Origin: Bacteroidales bacterium
Lineage (GTDB): Bacteria > Bacteroidota > Bacteroidia > Bacteroidales > UBA932
Direction of reading: 5' to 3'
Assembly (NCBI GenBank): GCA_017556765.1
Contig: JAFYME010000071.1
Location: forward strand, 1 to 42,505
Length of the DNA: 42,505 nt
This document shows, piece by piece, positions 42,264 through 42,505 of the stretch. The notes beneath the pieces were generated by a model. That model saw only the letters and a program-made list of their open reading frames with translations, was not told the DNA's origin and did no database searches. A program made the position numbers and the translations under genes. The number at the start of each line of letters is the position of its first letter. Position 1 is the stretch's first letter.

Positions 42264-42505
42264 AGAGAAGGTTACAAGAGCGAACGGAGGATGCCTAGGC
42301 TTCTGGAGGCGATGAAGGACGTGGTAAGCTGCGATAAGCGTCGGGGAACTGCAAACAGGTTTTGATCCGGCGATTTCCGAATGGGGCAACCCGGCACATT
42401 GAAGATGTGTCACCATTTAATGGAGCGAACGCGGGGAACTGAAACATCTCAGTACCCGCAGGAAGAGAAAGAAATTATCGATTCCCTGAGTAGTGGCGAT
42501 CGAAA
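42264..42505 (+). rRNA. 23S ribosomal RNA, 5' part (runs off the window)
   Basis: The sequence from GGATGCCTAGGC through GAGGCGATGAAGGACGTG, GCGATAAGCGTCGG, CGATTTCCGAATGGGG and AACTGAAACATCT..AGTACCC matches the universally conserved first 240 nt of 23S rRNA. The 5' end is placed by aligning GGATGCC with E. coli position 26 and is approximate. No 16S gene or tRNA-Ile/Ala lies immediately upstream. Confidence 0.95.

Noticed and set aside
42177..42365. 62-codon ORF at the right edge
   Set aside because: It overlaps the rRNA leader and the 23S gene.

Overview
This is about 42.5 kb of a Bacteroidales genome (Bacteroidota); I cannot fix the family from the sequence alone. Evidence for the order: many genes are preceded by the Bacteroidota sigma-A element TAnnTTTG rather than an E. 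coli -10, Shine-Dalgarno sequences are mostly absent, and BACON-domain, DUF3244, C10 peptidase, TPR/HTH lipoprotein, TonB and OstA-like genes occur together. Composition is near 50% GC in the housekeeping parts and visibly AT-richer at about 29.1-32.0 kb.

Layout. 0-1.6 kb: start of an unidentified gene, a tRNA-Gln/tRNA-Met operon, then ispF and a membrane-anchored peptide deformylase (all minus). 1.7-5.8 kb: plus-strand run of a small membrane protein, mutL, a rhomboid protease and an endonuclease/exonuclease/phosphatase-fold protein. 5.8-9.1 kb: a tsaC/sua5-type gene, rsmE (minus) carrying an in-frame invasion of a short repeat also present at 5.8 kb, a DUF5009 membrane acyltransferase-like gene and a YfcE-type phosphodiesterase. 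9.2-16.6 kb: a cysteine-rich lipoprotein, a C10 cysteine protease overlapping a BACON lipoprotein, radA, dacB (its stop codon interlocks with that of radA) and galE.

16.6-19.1 kb is the most unusual part: a REP-associated tyrosine transposase (RAYT) flanked by two direct 133-bp repeats, each opening with a hairpin whose arms covary between copies. This is followed directly by a 156/165-bp tandem array of REP-like palindromes and a 43-bp tandem array. 19.1-28.3 kb: a small conserved protein, an SH3-NlpC/P60 peptidase, a TIGR01212-type radical SAM protein, then guaB, two SurA-like chaperone genes and a long OstA-like protein, closely spaced and probably co-transcribed. 28.3-28.7 kb is a palindrome-rich gap holding a candidate minus-strand structured RNA with 6S-like architecture.

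28.7-33.1 kb is an accessory block: a TPR-transmembrane-HTH lipoprotein regulator, a DUF3244 protein, an AT-rich lipoprotein, a small outer-membrane protein, two decayed gene ends and a 78-bp fragment of pepT. 33.2-39.6 kb (minus): tonB, then a tight operon of OPT peptide transporter, zupT, pepT and a second TPR/HTH regulator, a coherent peptide uptake, zinc supply and tripeptide hydrolysis unit. 39.7-41.9 kb: two secreted proteins of unknown function. The window ends in the 5' part of a 23S rRNA gene with its own strong promoter and no 16S gene immediately upstream, so the rRNA operon may be split.
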